Shown in pieces: positions 6,244 through 7,042 of a stretch of 7,042 bases of DNA; position 1 is the first letter of the stretch; every line of letters starts with the position of its first letter. The notes below the pieces were generated by a model, which saw only the letters and a list, made by a program, of their open reading frames with translations, did no database searches and was not told the DNA's origin. The DNA comes from an uncultured Oscillospiraceae bacterium (lineage in GTDB: Bacteria; Bacillota; Clostridia; Oscillospirales; Acutalibacteraceae). Location: the NCBI GenBank assembly GCA_900546895.1, contig UREO01000159.1:1-7042 (forward strand). The letters run 5' to 3'. The position numbers were made by a program, and so were the translations under genes.

Positions 6244-6498
6244 TTACGTAAGGCTGTCGTCGGGGAATTTATTTAGAAGCTCTTTCAAATAATAGTCCTT
6301 GGCAGCGGCCGGTGTTTGGAAATTCAGGGGTTTCATGAAAATGTAAGAAAGACTGGTGCTCCAATCCTCGGCGGAAAAAAAGTTGGGGTCCATGTTTTCT
6401 ACCACGGGCAAAATAACAGTGCTGTTTTCCGGCAGCCGTATATTGGAAATATACAGATTGCACGATTCCGCTATATACTCTACCATCTTCTCGCTCAT
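6244..6498 (-). CDS. Hypothetical 84-residue protein, divergent from XRE gene
   Basis: An 84-residue soluble-looking protein that I do not recognise. It has no signal peptide, membrane segment or cysteine cluster; the only cysteine is C13. The composition is mixed: an amphipathic start, a hydrophobic strand-like stretch around 25-33 (NSTVILPVV), an aromatic middle (FFSAEDWSTSLSYIFMKPLNF, about 40-60 in parts) and a probable helix near 63-77 (PAAAKDYYLKELLNK). Start at 6498 is supported weakly by AGGCGG about seven bases upstream; M5 is an alternative. Reality of the gene is supported by a near-consensus promoter upstream (6563-6591) and an intrinsic terminator downstream (6165-6192). A palindrome fills the promoter spacer, so it is probably repressed by an XRE regulator, most simply the product of the divergent gene at 6690. 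Function unknown. Confidence 0.7.
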   Translation of the reverse strand: MSEKMVEYIAESCNLYISNIRLPENSTVILPVVENMDPNFFSAEDWSTSLSYIFMKPLNFQTPAAAKDYYLKELLNKFPDDSLT

Positions 6499-6528
6499 TC
6501 ACACACCGCCTTTCCTGCTTACAAGCCG

Positions 6529-6536
6529 GTAACAAA
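6529..6536. promoter_or_regulatory. Possible third half-operator GTAACAAA
   Basis: GTAACAAA is the reverse complement of the TTTGTTAC half-site shared by the two complete palindromes at 6569 and 6620. No partner half-site is present. It lies in the leader of the 84-residue gene, downstream of its predicted start. Eight bases in AT-rich DNA could occur by chance. Confidence 0.25.
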
Positions 6537-6562
6537 AACCGATAATAAAATTACTATATATC

Positions 6563-6591
6563 ATTATAGTAACACTTTGTTACTTAGTCAA
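6563..6591 (-). promoter_or_regulatory. Near-consensus promoter of the 84-residue gene
   Basis: On the minus strand TTGACT (plus 6586-6591, five of six) and a perfect TATAAT (plus 6563-6568) are exactly 17 bases apart. The spacer is almost wholly the palindrome at 6569-6583. Predicted start is near 6556, giving a leader of about 58 bases. Such a strong promoter with an embedded operator suggests a gene kept off and strongly induced on derepression. Confidence 0.85.
6569..6583. promoter_or_regulatory. Operator 1, GTAACACTTTGTTAC, inside promoter spacer
   Basis: A dyad GTAACA-CTT-TGTTAC with 6-bp perfect arms, lying between the -10 and -35 of the leftward promoter. It matches operator 2 at 13 of 15 positions, and the identity extends into flanking TA on the left. 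A bound dimer would exclude RNA polymerase. Confidence 0.75.
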
Positions 6592-6619
6592 CATATTTAC
6601 ACAAGTTTCAGCAAATTTA

Positions 6620-6634
6620 GTAACTGTTTGTTAC
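6620..6634. promoter_or_regulatory. Operator 2, GTAACTGTTTGTTAC, upstream of XRE promoter
   Basis: A dyad GTAAC-TGTTT-GTTAC with 5-bp perfect arms, ending five bases before the predicted -35 of the XRE gene. Its centre is 51 bp from that of operator 1, close to five helical turns, so two dimers could lie on the same DNA face. It could mediate autoregulation or cooperative binding. Confidence 0.7.
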
Positions 6635-6639
6635 ATAAA

Positions 6640-6668
6640 TTGCTTGTAAATTTCCTAAACTGTATAAT
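6640..6668 (+). promoter_or_regulatory. Predicted promoter of the XRE gene at 6690
   Basis: TTGCTT (6640-6645, three of six) and a perfect TATAAT (6663-6668) are separated by 17 bases. The start point would be near 6675, immediately before the AAGGGG ribosome site, implying a leader of about 15 bases. The weak -35 is consistent with low basal expression of a repressor. Confidence 0.6.
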
Positions 6669-6689
6669 TTTCCGTAAGGGGATGATAAA

Positions 6690-7042
6690 GTGGTTGCTCG
6701 AAGATTAAAGGAGCTTCGCACAGAACATAAACTCACTCAGAATGACGTAGCAGCCCTTTTAAATATATCACGAGAAGCATATTGTATGTACGAAAATCGG
6801 AAAAGGCAATTAAACTACGAATCCCTTTGTATTCTTGCCGATTATTATCATGTGACGCTGGATTATCTGTTTGGGCGGTCCGATCGGACTGATTTGACCG
6901 GGTCGCTCGAGAGTGAGGAAAAACTGCTTGTTGAGTATTACCGCGCCATGGACCAGCGGGGGAGGGAAAATGTCATGGTAATGGCCAAAGTAGAGTATCA
7001 GAGAGGGATCAAAAGCAAAGATTTTTCCGAGCGGTCTATGAT
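6690..7042 (+). CDS. XRE-family repressor-like regulator (3' end cut by window)
   Basis: A partial gene with 117 codons and no stop before the window edge. The start is GTG at 6690: an in-frame TAA lies at 6675-6677, no in-frame ATG precedes the domain, and AAGGGG (6676-6681) is eight bases upstream. The N-terminal XRE/Cro-type helix-turn-helix spans about 4-62: LKELRTEHKLTQNDVAALLN, then ISREAYCMYENRKRQ (recognition region) and LADYYHVTLDYLFGRSD, a typical phage-repressor-like end. A short helical tail follows (SEEKLLVEYYRAMDQRGREN), as in small clostridial repressors that dimerise through it. No sensor or peptidase domain is seen in the visible part, and typical length suggests the protein is nearly complete. 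It is divergent from the 84-residue gene, and two palindromes in the shared intergenic region are its likely binding sites. Confidence 0.88.
   Translation, partial: MVARRLKELRTEHKLTQNDVAALLNISREAYCMYENRKRQLNYESLCILADYYHVTLDYLFGRSDRTDLTGSLESEEKLLVEYYRAMDQRGRENVMVMAKVEYQRGIKSKDFSERSM

Noticed and set aside
6316..6708. Rightward 130-residue frame spanning the small gene and the XRE promoter
   Set aside because: It crosses both operators, both promoters and the XRE start, and its sequence is the complement of the 84-residue gene plus AT-rich intergenic DNA.
1..7042. CRISPR array, insertion sequence, tRNA or attachment repeat
   Set aside because: I saw no regularly spaced direct repeats, transposase motifs or tRNA-like cloverleaf, and no long direct repeats flanking the XRE module within the window.

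Overview
The window looks like an ordinary chromosomal stretch from a low-to-mid GC Gram-positive anaerobe of the Clostridia; a Ruminococcaceae/Oscillospiraceae-like host is my inference. The reasons are the strong AGGAGG-type ribosome sites, sigma-A-like promoters, a DUF4309/YjgB-type lipoprotein, a methionyl-tRNA synthetase with one four-cysteine zinc knuckle and a C-terminal tRNA-binding domain, a LytR-CpsA-Psr cell-wall ligase, and an XRE regulator fused to a four-helix membrane domain. I see no rRNA, tRNA, CRISPR array, transposase or integrase.

Layout from left to right. Bases 1-123 are a promoter and leader for a rightward lipoprotein gene (124-792), which ends at a symmetrical 17-bp hairpin (851-895). 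That hairpin also lies downstream of the convergent, leftward XRE-membrane regulator (948-1715). Bases 1716-2030 carry that regulator's promoter, a possible operator and two strong hairpins, one of them the terminator of the next gene. A leftward two-gene operon follows: metG (2810-4753) and tatD (2031-2810), joined by a one-base TGATG stop/start overlap, with an extended -10 promoter and a short palindrome next to the metG ribosome site. Upstream lies a monocistronic leftward LCP-family gene (4942-6084) with its own near-consensus promoter and terminator.

The right end (about 6165-7042) is a small divergent regulatory module. A leftward 84-residue protein of unknown family (6244-6498) faces a rightward XRE repressor-like gene (6690 to beyond the window end, GTG start). 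Their intergenic region holds two near-identical 15-bp palindromes of the form GTAAC-N5-GTTAC. One fills the 17-bp spacer of the near-consensus promoter of the small gene. The other lies just upstream of the XRE gene's own promoter. This is the clearest sign in the window of a self-contained, XRE-controlled switch, and the least explained part of the sequence.

The housekeeping genes (metG, tatD, LCP) are conventional. All regulatory assignments are from sequence pattern only.
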